Source: a virus. Taken from it: a stretch of DNA of 43,249 nucleotides. Below, piece after piece: positions 7,516-13,727 of this stretch. The notes below the pieces were generated by a model. The model saw only the letters and a list, made by a program, of their open reading frames with translations, searched no databases and was not told the DNA's origin. A program made the translations under genes and the position numbers. Numbering within the stretch: the first letter of the stretch is position 1; every line of letters starts with the position of its first letter. Location: the IMG/VR virus record IMGVR_UViG_3300036852_000045, positions 1-43,249 of that record, one strand, 5' to 3'.

Positions 7516-7756
7516 CTTGTGCGTTCTCTGTTGGGGTTGCGGGAACGCGGTGGATCAACTCAGAACCAATCGATGCAACGTGAATGGCGGCGCGCGCCTG
7601 GCCCAACATCAGGCCGGCGGACTTCACCGCAGAAGCTTCGTCAGCGCCGAAACCAACGACGTTGACTTTGTAGTAGCCGCAGCCGGCGTACCAATGCAGC
7701 TCGGCCGCAGCCTCGACGCGGTTCGGCAATTGGTGGATCTGGTATTCCACGCTCAT
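7505..7756 (-). CDS. Unknown small protein (83 aa)
   Basis: ATG 7756 overlaps the methyltransferase stop (ATGA), so the longer frame upstream is rejected. It has an alpha/beta look: EYQIHQLPN, a WYAGCGYYKVNVVGFGADE strand pair and an AVKSAGLMLGQARAAI helix. No family recognised. Its place between the methyltransferase and the GIY-YIG-like gene suggests a part in DNA metabolism, but that is only context. Confidence 0.65.
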   Translation of the reverse strand: MSVEYQIHQLPNRVEAAAELHWYAGCGYYKVNVVGFGADEASAVKSAGLMLGQARAAIHVASIGSELIHRVPATPTENAQGAG

Positions 7757-8358
7757 TCGGCGGCCTCGTCGAACTTGGTCGTTTCGTTGCCCCAAGTATC
7801 CCAGCCGGTGCGAGACTGGCGCGCGAACAACTCCAAGTATGGGCCTTCAACAAGCCGCTCGATCCGGCCGTGAACCTCATCCGGCTTGCGGCTGTGCTCG
7901 CGACGCGGGGCAATGATGCCCTGCCGGACTCCAGCGTCTCGCCGCTTTGGTTTCCCGCGCGTCGCCAGCAGACAGGGCTCTGTGTTCGCCCGTGTCCAAT
8001 AGCCAAGGCCCATGTAGGGCGTCTGTTCGTCAGCGAATAGGCGGTATGGGTCGGCCTTCATCCAGGAGAAGGCACAAGTTTTGTAGGTGAAGCCCCACGC
8101 ATCAAGGATCGCGAACGAGCGCTGCAGGACCGGCCAGCACGTCCACATAAACAGAACGCAGTTAGGTGCGGCGAGGTCACCAACCGGCAGGGCCGCGATT
8201 GCGTCATCCTCCTGCAGGGCGTAATGTCGCTCGATTGCGCGAGACGGATAACTGCCGTTAACCTTCTTCGGCCGCCCGCCCCAAAGCGAATTGAACACCC
8301 AAGGTGGATCGGCAAGGATCGCCCGGTAGTGTCCGCGCTGAAGTCCTTCGAAGCTCAC
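7753..8358 (-). CDS. MT-A70-family adenine N6 methyltransferase (201 aa)
   Basis: Transfers methyl from S-adenosylmethionine to adenine N6 in DNA. The catalytic DPPW motif is at residues 17-20. Further family marks are NCVLFMWTCWPVL, TYKTCAFSWMK, LGYWTRANTEPCLLATRG and the C-terminal PYLELFARQSRTGWDTWGNE. Size and motif order are typical of phage members. GTG start at 8358 overlaps the previous stop (GTGA). No cognate restriction gene is present, so it is a solitary methyltransferase, probably for modification of phage DNA against host restriction or for timing of replication. Confidence 0.9.
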   Translation of the reverse strand: MSFEGLQRGHYRAILADPPWVFNSLWGGRPKKVNGSYPSRAIERHYALQEDDAIAALPVGDLAAPNCVLFMWTCWPVLQRSFAILDAWGFTYKTCAFSWMKADPYRLFADEQTPYMGLGYWTRANTEPCLLATRGKPKRRDAGVRQGIIAPRREHSRKPDEVHGRIERLVEGPYLELFARQSRTGWDTWGNETTKFDEAAE

Positions 8359-8519
8359 GCCGCCCTACCCTTCCGCCTGTCCCTGATCGACCGGCGCAAG
8401 TCCTTCAGCACCAGCACCTGCATCCGTGCGAATATCTCCTCACGCGCCTTGTGAGACTTCTTGGCGCGCTCGTATCTCGGCTTGAGACGGTCCCGCTGCT
8501 GTTGAAGGGTGAGTTTCAT
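8355..8519 (-). CDS. Small basic protein (54 aa)
   Basis: Begins MKLTLQQQRDRLKPRYERAK and ends DLRRSIRDRRKGRAA: highly charged, helical, strongly basic, no Cys. It has ATGA overlap with the DnaA-domain gene upstream and GTGA overlap with the methyltransferase downstream, so all three are coupled. Nucleic-acid binding is likely from composition only. Confidence 0.65.
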   Translation of the reverse strand: MKLTLQQQRDRLKPRYERAKKSHKAREEIFARMQVLVLKDLRRSIRDRRKGRAA

Positions 8520-9079
8520 GCGGGTTCTCCTCCGAGAAGGTGAATGAGCATTTCAACGGACGCACACAGGCGGGCGTCTTTCTTGATCAGCGCCCCGATT
8601 TTTCGGACGCCGTGCAGGATGGTGGTGTGATCCCGGCCGCCACATCGCCTGCCGATCTCCGGAAGCGAGCGCTTCGTCAGTTGGCGGCTGAGGTAAAAGA
8701 CGATCTGGCGCGGAAGGGCGAGGTCCGGCGTTCGCCGATCGGACAGCATGTTGTGCACACTCAGCCCGAAGTGATTGGCAACCTCGCGTTGGATTCTGTC
8801 GATGCTGACATAAGCGGCGTGCAAAACCGGAAAGTCGCGCGGCCCGTCCACGATTTCGAACCATGGCTCTTTGGGCTTGTGCGGAAGTGGGATCAGTTTC
8901 TGGCGCTCGACCCATGCCTGATCGGGGGACACAAACGGGGCGTCTTTCGGGACGCCGAGCGGCGTATTTGGTATCTCGTAAGATGGCGGCTTCGCCTTGA
9001 CCTTCGGAGTTTCGGCCGCCCGCGCAAAACGCGCCAGCCTCGCTTGGTGCTCAGCGTTCAGAGTTTCGACTAGTGACAT
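8516..9079 (-). CDS. DnaA domain-IV (origin-binding) protein (187 aa)
   Basis: Residues about 92-165 carry the DnaA C-terminal DNA-binding domain, including the signature CGGRDHTTILHGVRKI (146-161), which contacts DnaA boxes. The N-terminal 80 residues are Pro/Lys-rich and unstructured-looking. The AAA+ ATPase part of DnaA is absent. A strong GGGGAGGAG Shine-Dalgarno site precedes ATG 9079. It probably binds phage or host origin sequences: either a phage initiator or a competitor of host DnaA. Confidence 0.88.
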   Translation of the reverse strand: MSLVETLNAEHQARLARFARAAETPKVKAKPPSYEIPNTPLGVPKDAPFVSPDQAWVERQKLIPLPHKPKEPWFEIVDGPRDFPVLHAAYVSIDRIQREVANHFGLSVHNMLSDRRTPDLALPRQIVFYLSRQLTKRSLPEIGRRCGGRDHTTILHGVRKIGALIKKDARLCASVEMLIHLLGGEPA

Positions 9080-9109
9080 TCCACTCCTCCCCTCGGTTGA
9101 TGCGCGGCG

Positions 9110-9307
9110 TTACTTGCCTGTGTTGTTGACGGCCTGCGTCAGCAGCTGGCGCAGCTCAGCCTTTGAAAGCTCTGGACCGGGCTGGCGTTGATAGCGGCGA
9201 GGCGTGACCATGTTGTATTTTGAACGCTCAAACACGGCCTGCGCAGGTTCGTAGGGCTTGCGGCGCGAACTGAATTCGTTGCGCGTGAAAACCTTGGCGC
9301 TGCTCAT
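9110..9307 (-). CDS. Unknown basic protein (65 aa)
   Basis: Begins MSSAKVFTRNEFSSRRKPYE and has a C-terminal helix SKAELRQLLTQAVNN. It is Arg/Lys/Tyr-rich, with no Cys. The start overlaps the previous stop (ATGA). No family recognised. Confidence 0.6.
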   Translation of the reverse strand: MSSAKVFTRNEFSSRRKPYEPAQAVFERSKYNMVTPRRYQRQPGPELSKAELRQLLTQAVNNTGK

Positions 9308-9483
9308 CTGTACATCCTCAGCACTTCCACGATCGGCATAAGCTCGACCGCGGTCATGAACTCCGGTGACGGGTCGGAGATGCACAGCGGAGCCGGCTCG
9401 ATGGCCTCCCAGAAGGCGTCAACGTCGAGGACAAAAGCCGTGGCTTCTGTGATCCAAGGGTTTGGCAATGCCTGTGTGCACAT
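9304..9483 (-). CDS. Unknown acidic protein (59 aa)
   Basis: Start set at ATG 9483, which has GAGG five bases upstream and shares a base with the stop of the microprotein before it. A TTG at 9510 would make it 68 aa. The middle is acidic and hydrophobic (AFVLDVDAFWEAIEPAP) and the end is EFMTAVELMPIVEVLR. No family recognised. Confidence 0.55.
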   Translation of the reverse strand: MCTQALPNPWITEATAFVLDVDAFWEAIEPAPLCISDPSPEFMTAVELMPIVEVLRMYR

Positions 9484-9569
9484 CACTGCCTCACGCCCAT
9501 TGGCCAACAACAGACGCCAATCAACGCAAGCAACAGAAACGGCGACAACATCAGCCAGACCTGAGTCAT
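9483..9569 (-). CDS. 28-aa membrane microprotein
   Basis: ATG 9569 with a strong GGGAGG/AGGGG site right upstream encodes a single hydrophobic helix (VWLMLSPFLLLALIGVCCW) with a short basic tail. The TGA stop overlaps the next ATG (TGATG), and the gene fills exactly the space between its neighbours. Role unknown. It is too short for length-filtered gene finders. Confidence 0.5.
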   Translation of the reverse strand: MTQVWLMLSPFLLLALIGVCCWPMGVRQ

Positions 9570-9572
9570 CCC

Positions 9573-10067
9573 CTACCTCCCGTTACGTTTCGCCTTACCC
9601 ACCGCGCGATGCGGCGAAGGCTGGCCCTCATAAAAATCCTCGTCTTGAAGAAGCATGGCAGGCGTAAGTTCGGGCGCTGCGTCATCGATAAGCTTTCGGA
9701 GTTTGCGGCGGTGCTTGGCCTGCTCGACGGCGATGTCGACGGCGGAGAGCCAGGCTTTGAGGCGAAGCCACCAGCGCGGCGTACTGTCAGCGAGCACTGC
9801 GGCGAGGAAGTCGCGGCCGCTTTCCGACTGCATCAGCGAGGCAAGCGCGTCAGCCGGCAATACGCGCTGTCCGCTGAGCCAGTATTCGCAGGCGCGAACG
9901 GAATAGCCGGTCATGTCAGCGAGATGCTGCGAGGTCTTGACGGGCCAAAGGTCCCGCGAAATTCGCATGACTTCGGAATTTAACTGCACGGCCTTGCGCT
10001 CTCGATCGAACACCCGTGCGGTTCCGAAATTTGCGCAATTCGCCGTCGTCGCGTTTGTAGCGGACAT
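9573..10067 (-). CDS. HTH-type regulator candidate (164 aa)
   Basis: Residues about 42-75 (VKTSQHLADMTGYSVRACEYWLSGQ) look like a helix-turn-helix of the Cro/YdaS type. They are followed by helical WWLRLKAWLSAVDIAVEQAKHRRKL and a basic tail. It is third in the operon behind the Cro-like gene, a position comparable with cII-type activators of other temperate phages; that comparison is by position only. Start ATG 10067 has a TAGGTG site just upstream; GTG 10073 is the alternative. Confidence 0.6.
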   Translation of the reverse strand: MSATNATTANCANFGTARVFDRERKAVQLNSEVMRISRDLWPVKTSQHLADMTGYSVRACEYWLSGQRVLPADALASLMQSESGRDFLAAVLADSTPRWWLRLKAWLSAVDIAVEQAKHRRKLRKLIDDAAPELTPAMLLQDEDFYEGQPSPHRAVGKAKRNGR

Positions 10068-10073
10068 GATCAC

Positions 10074-10439
10074 CTACGCTGAAAAAGTTGATGAAGATTC
10101 GAACTGGATCGAACTCGCCGCAGCAGCGCGGAATGTGATCGCGTACTTGCTGCAACGGCGGGAGACGGCGACCGGCGCCGCTGAACACCAAGGAGGAGCG
10201 CCGGTCGCCGTTTCTGACGCGGATGGGCAGGCGTCAGAACGTGAATGAATGGAAACGTTGCCGCTCAGATAGGACGGACGTGTTTCAAATCGGGAAGTAC
10301 GGCGCGCGGATTTGTGACCCGTACATGTTGAATTTAAGTTGCGGAATTTTCCCGTTGTGCGAGCATCTCCCTTCAGCCTCTTGCTGGGGGAGCAAAGAAG
10401 AAGATGGGCAAGCTCATACGCTTCCCGCGTCGCGTTCAT
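10074..10439 (-). CDS. Questionable gene after cro (121 aa)
   Basis: Its start forms an ATGA overlap with the Cro-like stop, and its TAG stop is 6 bases before the next ATG, as expected for a real operon member. Against it, the product is Ser/Thr/Ala/Cys-rich with no clear secondary structure after the first 35 residues (MNATREAYELAHLLLC), and the opposite strand carries a more protein-like frame (10066-10248). Only the junctions support it. Confidence 0.35.
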   Translation of the reverse strand: MNATREAYELAHLLLCSPSKRLKGDARTTGKFRNLNSTCTGHKSARRTSRFETRPSYLSGNVSIHSRSDACPSASETATGAPPWCSAAPVAVSRRCSKYAITFRAAAASSIQFESSSTFSA

Positions 10440-10657
10440 GCGCGGGCCTCCAAGATTTGTGGCCACAAATCAGGACGAAGCTCAGATCGCGACACGCCGG
10501 TTGCTTCCTCAATCGGCAAAACAAACTCGGCGGGCACTCCCTTCTTCGATCGAGAGAGCCAGTACCAAACCTGCGATTGCGATGTGCCGATGCGATCGGC
10601 GAGAGGTTTTTGGCCGCCTGCAATAGAGCAGGCTCTTTTGAGTGCTTCGGTCGACAT
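10436..10657 (-). CDS. Cro/YdaS-type repressor (73 aa)
   Basis: A short HTH protein of the YdaS/Cro group: ALKRACSIAGGQKPLADRIG, SQSQVWYWLSRSKKGVPAEF, then the family's ATGVSRSELRPDLWP end. It is the first gene of the minus early operon, divergent from the repressor across 85 bases. It probably binds the same operators and shuts off the repressor gene during lytic growth. The -10-like box TAGGAT ends only 6 bases before ATG 10657, so the mRNA may be leaderless. Confidence 0.85.
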   Translation of the reverse strand: MSTEALKRACSIAGGQKPLADRIGTSQSQVWYWLSRSKKGVPAEFVLPIEEATGVSRSELRPDLWPQILEARA

Positions 10658-10663
10658 GCACTC

Positions 10664-10691
10664 ATCCTACCGACATTTCGGTGGAAATCAA
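10664..10691 (-). promoter_or_regulatory. Early minus-strand promoter (P-cro)
   Basis: TTGATT (10691-10686) and TAGGAT (10669-10664) with 16-base spacing. The palindrome at 10669-10682 fills the spacer, so repressor binding would block RNA polymerase. 27 of 32 bases (10695-10664) match the promoter at 12521-12552. Confidence 0.7.
10669..10682. promoter_or_regulatory. Operator O1
   Basis: ACCGACATTTCGGT: ACCGA and TCGGT arms around 4 bases. Lies between the -35 and -10 boxes of the cro-side promoter. Confidence 0.7.
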
Positions 10692-10704
10692 CCGATAAAT
10701 CTGT
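10691..10704. promoter_or_regulatory. Operator O2
   Basis: ACCGATAAATCTGT: one mismatch from the ACCGA-N4-TCGGT form. Starts 22 bases from O1, about two helical turns, so both would lie on the same DNA face. Confidence 0.55.
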
Positions 10705-10716
10705 CCCAGACCGGCA

Positions 10717-10730
10717 ACCAAAATTTTGGT
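10717..10730. promoter_or_regulatory. Operator O3
   Basis: ACCAAAATTTTGGT: perfect palindrome with the same ACC...GGT ends and length as O1. It lies 12 bases before the repressor start codon and could mediate autoregulation. Confidence 0.55.
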
Positions 10731-10742
10731 AGAACCGGAACC

Positions 10743-11129
10743 ATGCAGAAGGGACAAAGGGCGACGTCAAGGACGCTCGCGCAACGTGTTTTGGATCGTC
10801 GGGAAGCTGTGGGGCTTAGCCAATCGCAGCTCGCCAAGGCTTGCGGCATGAGCCAGCAGGGCATCGATAGCATCGAGCAAGGCTCAGTTGCCCGGCCACG
10901 CAAATTGCTAGAAATCGCAAATGCGCTGCAAACCTCTCAAGAGTGGCTGCTTTTTGGCGAGGGAAAAGAGACTATCAGGCCGGTAAACGCGCTCGCAGAA
11001 ATTGCCTCTCGTCTGGAAGTAATCGACCAAGACAAGATAGGCGCGGTATTGCAGTATGTGCGGACCCTGCAGGAAGCCGAGGCATCTTCCGCTACTCCTA
11101 CCAGCGAGCCTCGACGTAAACGGGCCTGA
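10743..11129 (+). CDS. CI-like lysogeny repressor, XRE family (128 aa)
   Basis: An HTH_3 domain spans about residues 12-70 (RVLDRREAVGLSQSQLAKAC, then MSQQGIDSIEQGSVARPRK). A short helical C-terminus and a basic tail follow. No S24 peptidase domain, so RecA-stimulated self-cleavage of the lambda type is not expected. Start ATG 10743: the longer frame upstream crosses the operator region and the Cro gene. A TAGAAC box 7 bases before ATG hints at a leaderless message. Divergent from the Cro-like gene and followed by three genes in the same direction. Confidence 0.85.
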   Translation: MQKGQRATSRTLAQRVLDRREAVGLSQSQLAKACGMSQQGIDSIEQGSVARPRKLLEIANALQTSQEWLLFGEGKETIRPVNALAEIASRLEVIDQDKIGAVLQYVRTLQEAEASSATPTSEPRRKRA

Positions 11130-11143
11130 TGGGGAGGGTATTT

Positions 11144-11596
11144 ATGGGGGCCAAAACATTTGCAATCCTATCGGCCTGCGCATTAGCGGGCGCCTCCCTA
11201 GCCGGATGCGCCCGCTCATCCACGATTCCGTTAGCGCAAGACACCTTCCAGGTAACCACAACGGCGGCCCCGATGTGCGGCGCGCACGGCGCGCAGCAAG
11301 TGGCCTTCAAACAGGCCGCCATTGAGACAGCGCGCCGCGGATACGACAAGTTCATGATCGTTGGCGGGCAAGCCGACGCCCGCGTGATAGGCCATACGCC
11401 TGTCCATGTTCAGAGCACCGGCTATGGGGGCGCCGTTGCCTATGGTGGCGCTCCCATGATTTCGCACGGACAGGGGTTGGTCGTTAAGGTGTTCCGGGAC
11501 GGCGATCCTGTCGCTTCGAATGCCATTTCTGCGCGGCAAACGCTAGGACCTGATTGGCAGGAAATAGCCAATAAGGGCACGATTACGTGCCTCTAA
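11144..11596 (+). CDS. Putative outer-membrane lipoprotein, lysogenic conversion candidate (150 aa)
   Basis: A short signal peptide ends in the lipobox LAGC (19-22), so Cys22 would be lipidated after signal peptidase II cleavage. The mature part has MCGAHGAQQVAFKQAAIET, RGYDKFMIVGG, a Gly/Tyr-rich stretch, and RQTLGPDWQEI near the end, resembling a lipoprotein type common on alphaproteobacterial chromosomes. Start ATG 11144 has GGGGAGGG upstream; ATG 11129 overlaps the repressor stop and is an alternative. Co-transcription with the repressor means expression in the lysogen. Phage lipoproteins in this setting often block superinfection, but that role is inferred here. Confidence 0.8.
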   Translation: MGAKTFAILSACALAGASLAGCARSSTIPLAQDTFQVTTTAAPMCGAHGAQQVAFKQAAIETARRGYDKFMIVGGQADARVIGHTPVHVQSTGYGGAVAYGGAPMISHGQGLVVKVFRDGDPVASNAISARQTLGPDWQEIANKGTITCL

Positions 11597-11665
11597 CCCA
11601 CCCTCCCCGTCTGTTCACGATCGGGCTGGCGATAGTGTTGGTATTGGCTGTTTTGCAGGTATTTT

Positions 11666-12061
11666 ATGTCGGAAACGAATGACCCGCCACAAGAGCCGAC
11701 CAGGCTGACGCCAGAACAAATTAAAGGGATTGGAGAGCTTCAGATTGGTTCGGGTCCCTTTGCTGACCCGAACAACTACTCGATTCCCGAAGAGGCCGTA
11801 AAATACTGGACGAGCATCCCGGAAGAGCAAAAGGTCTTCCTGGCCGTTTCCCGGCGAGACATGGACCACCTGTTCTTCTTTTTTGCACAGCAAAATGGTG
11901 CGGTTTCCATGCTTCAGGGCGCCCTGCAGGCTTACAGCCACGGAGATCTGCCCGCTGCTGACGCCTTCTTCGCAAAATCACAACACTTTAACGCCTCGGC
12001 AGAGGCGAACTTTCGTCGTTTCTTTACTGCCGTGATGTCTGGGGCGAGGACGGATGCCTGA
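11666..12061 (+). CDS. Unknown protein of the lysogeny operon (131 aa)
   Basis: Pro/Glu-rich N-terminus (TRLTPEQIKGIGELQIG), then helices with DMDHLFFFFAQQNGAVSML and NASAEANFRRFFTAVM. No signal peptide or clear TM, so probably cytoplasmic or peripheral. It ends by overlapping the next gene by 8 bases. One sampled row (11701-11760) is 50% GC, below most of the phage, which fits an acquired cassette. No family recognised. Confidence 0.65.
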   Translation: MSETNDPPQEPTRLTPEQIKGIGELQIGSGPFADPNNYSIPEEAVKYWTSIPEEQKVFLAVSRRDMDHLFFFFAQQNGAVSMLQGALQAYSHGDLPAADAFFAKSQHFNASAEANFRRFFTAVMSGARTDA

Positions 12062-12359
12062 CGTAAACCCTTATTCCTCCAATGTTTTTCCGATAAAATC
12101 GCCCAAACCAAGAGATGGCCAATCGTTGGGACCCGCCTTGAAAGGCGGAGGTGGTGATGGCACATCTGACGGCATGGACGCCAGATTAACCGCCCTAGAA
12201 AAGCGCTTCGACAAGTTCGAGGCCAAGCTCGACGCCCTGCTCAAGGATGTCGCCGAGGTAAAGGGTCGCGTATCCGCGTTGCCGACTACGCTGCAAATGC
12301 TGGGCTTCGTCTTGGCTGTGCTCGCAATCGCGGGCCTAGCCAAATTCTTTACGCCCTAG
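12054..12359 (+). CDS. XhlA-like coiled-coil/TM protein (101 aa)
   Basis: A Gly/Pro-rich N-terminus, a coiled coil (about 42-75: ARLTALEKRFDKFEAKLDAL, continuing KDVAEVKGRV) and one C-terminal TM (LQMLGFVLAVLAIAGLAKFF). The arrangement resembles XhlA-type phage proteins that partner other membrane or lysis proteins. Here it is in the lysogeny operon, overlapping the 131-aa gene, so a partner role with that protein or the lipoprotein is more likely than lysis. Confidence 0.7.
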   Translation: MPDVNPYSSNVFPIKSPKPRDGQSLGPALKGGGGDGTSDGMDARLTALEKRFDKFEAKLDALLKDVAEVKGRVSALPTTLQMLGFVLAVLAIAGLAKFFTP

Positions 12360-12460
12360 ATCAACCCGCAAAGCACCGCCGCCAACAAGCCCACCGATCC
12401 CGCTGCGGCGTACCATGACGCCGCGTGGACGATATGCCCCCAAGTACGAGCCTCGCTCAT
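12356..12460 (-). CDS. 34-aa membrane microprotein
   Basis: ATG 12460 follows a perfect AGGAGGT Shine-Dalgarno site at 6-base spacing. The product begins MSEARTWGHIVHAASWYAAA and ends in a hydrophobic helix (GSVGLLAAVLCGLI). It converges on the lysogeny operon with interlocked stop codons (CTAG at 12356-12359). The Shine-Dalgarno site lies in one arm of the inverted repeat 12467-12489. Role unknown. Confidence 0.6.
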   Translation of the reverse strand: MSEARTWGHIVHAASWYAAAGSVGLLAAVLCGLI

Positions 12461-12466
12461 TCCAGA

Positions 12467-12489
12467 CCTCCTGACCTGATTTCAGGAGG
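12467..12489 (-). promoter_or_regulatory. Inverted repeat that can hide a ribosome binding site
   Basis: CCTCCTGA-N7-TCAGGAGG, a perfect 8-bp stem. In the minus-strand RNA the 3' arm is the AGGAGG site of the 34-aa gene, so folding would block its translation. Confidence 0.55.
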
Positions 12490-12524
12490 ATAACAGAATT
12501 CGACCTGACCCACAAAGTTTTCGG

Positions 12525-12552
12525 TTGACTGCCACCGAGAATTCGGTAGGAT
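12525..12552 (+). promoter_or_regulatory. Early plus-strand promoter
   Basis: TTGACT (12525-12530) and TAGGAT (12547-12552) with 16-base spacing. It drives the long plus-strand operon starting at 12578. 12521-12552 matches the cro-side promoter at 27 of 32 bases. Confidence 0.75.
12534..12547. promoter_or_regulatory. Distal operator O4
   Basis: ACCGAGAATTCGGT, a perfect ACCGA-N4-TCGGT palindrome placed between -35 and -10 as at O1. About 1.85 kb from the repressor-region operators. Confidence 0.75.
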
Positions 12553-12577
12553 GGCTCCCATCAAACAGGAGCCGCCG

Positions 12578-12937
12578 ATGTCCGCCACAGTCCACCAGAT
12601 CGAGCCGCACCTCACCCAGCGCGAGCACGAAGACCGCCTAGAGCAGGCAGAGATCGCCGCCAGTTGGTATTTCGAACGGGCGACCAAAGGCCCCAAGGCC
12701 GAGTTTGACGCCGCCCTGCAGGTGGCGCTCGGCATGCGTGGCCGCCAGTGGGAAGACGCTCGCAAGGCAGCCCGCGCGAAGTTCCGCGACGACACGGCAG
12801 AGGCACGTCGGTTGTTCGACGAGACGGTGGAGCAGTTCCTCGCGCACGGCGAGATCAGCGACGAACTTGACCAGCAGTGGACCAGCCTTTGCGCGCTGGA
12901 AGCCGTTCGCCACGCGCTGCTCGACGCGGCGGAGTAG
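12578..12937 (+). CDS. First gene of the plus early operon, helical protein (119 aa)
   Basis: ATG 12578 has AGGAG upstream and lies downstream of the expected transcription start; the ATG at 12551 would fall inside the -10 box and is rejected. The product is rich in Glu/Arg/Ala and nearly all helix (EDRLEQAEIAASWYFERATK, WEDARKAARAKFRDDTAEAR). No family recognised. As the first gene under repressor control it could be a takeover or recombination-type protein. Confidence 0.65.
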   Translation: MSATVHQIEPHLTQREHEDRLEQAEIAASWYFERATKGPKAEFDAALQVALGMRGRQWEDARKAARAKFRDDTAEARRLFDETVEQFLAHGEISDELDQQWTSLCALEAVRHALLDAAE

Positions 12938-12942
12938 CCGCC

Positions 12943-13107
12943 GTGAAAATCAAGACCCGCCACGATTTCCCGCCGATCCCAGACCGCCGCTTTGATTGGT
13001 CGGCCGTCGATGACGATACCTACGACTACGACCAGCCGATCGGTCATGGCGCGACCGAGGCAGAAGCAATTGCTGACCTTCTTGAGCAGTTGGAGGACGC
13101 AGTATGA
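12943..13107 (+). CDS. Small acidic protein (54 aa)
   Basis: GTG start at 12943 (KIKTRHDFPPIPDRRFDWSA) followed by DDDTYDYDQPIGHGATEAEA and a Leu/Glu helix. This W-S-A-x-D-D-D-T-Y and 'GATEAEAIADLLE' pattern is familiar from short phage/prophage proteins of rhizobia, of unknown function. The stop overlaps the next gene (ATGA). Confidence 0.7.
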   Translation: MKIKTRHDFPPIPDRRFDWSAVDDDTYDYDQPIGHGATEAEAIADLLEQLEDAV

Positions 13108-13490
13108 ACGGTCCCGTCAAACACTGGTCCATGGAAGCGGCCATCGCGCAAATCCAGAAGTGCGACTTTGAATGTGAAGGCGGTCCGCTCGCCAACAACG
13201 ACGGCTGGCGCTGGTTGGTAGCCGCCGCAAAAGTTGGCCCTGAGTTCTGGCCCGGACAAGGCGTTTGGTTCGAGGTGGCGGCTGAGGCCGCCGGCAAGAA
13301 GCTGGCGCAATGGGTCCACTTCTACATCGTCGGTTGCTCAATGGACTCCGACACCGAGCGCCGGTTCTGGACCTACAGCCTGAGCTACGACCCGCCAGCG
13401 CCTTGGCATTACGGGGCTGTGCATTTCACTCGCATCAGCGGCGATCGGCTGCGGCTTGAGAAGCCTACCTCAGTTGAGGTGGCCGCATGA
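13104..13490 (+). CDS. Unknown protein (128 aa)
   Basis: Mixed alpha/beta with many aromatics (GWRWLVAAAKVG, PEFWPGQGVWFEV, WVHFYIVGCSM, RRFWTYSLSYDPPAPWHYG). No signal peptide. ATGA overlaps at both ends. No family recognised. Confidence 0.65.
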   Translation: MNGPVKHWSMEAAIAQIQKCDFECEGGPLANNDGWRWLVAAAKVGPEFWPGQGVWFEVAAEAAGKKLAQWVHFYIVGCSMDSDTERRFWTYSLSYDPPAPWHYGAVHFTRISGDRLRLEKPTSVEVAA

Positions 13491-13726
13491 CCTCCCTTTC
13501 CGTCAGCACCTGCCTGTCAGGGATCGAGAGCGAGGCGACTTGGCTTCGCCATCACGCGGCGGCGCTCTCAGGTCGGATCGGCCTGCTGTCCGTGCGCCGG
13601 AGCTTTGAGACCAGGGCGCAGGGCGAGCTGGACGCCGCCGAGCGCGAACTGATCGCCGCCTTGGCGAAGGTACGCGAGGCCAAACAGTCGTATGCCGCGA
13701 AGCAGATCGACGACAAGGCGGCCTGA
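13487..13726 (+). CDS. Coiled-coil protein (79 aa)
   Basis: Almost entirely helical with heptad-like spacing (GELDAAERELIAALAKVREA). The N-terminus includes SGIESEATWLRHHAAALSGR. Likely an oligomerising accessory protein. No family recognised. Confidence 0.6.
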   Translation: MTSLSVSTCLSGIESEATWLRHHAAALSGRIGLLSVRRSFETRAQGELDAAERELIAALAKVREAKQSYAAKQIDDKAA

Positions 13727-13727
13727 C

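Noticed and set aside
10066-10248. Plus-strand frame of 60 aa (MITYAEKVDEDSNWIELAAA...) opposite the post-cro ORF
   Set aside because: Protein-like composition, but no Shine-Dalgarno site, no promoter, and its start overlaps the start of a divergent minus-strand gene. Kept only as a rival to 10074-10439.
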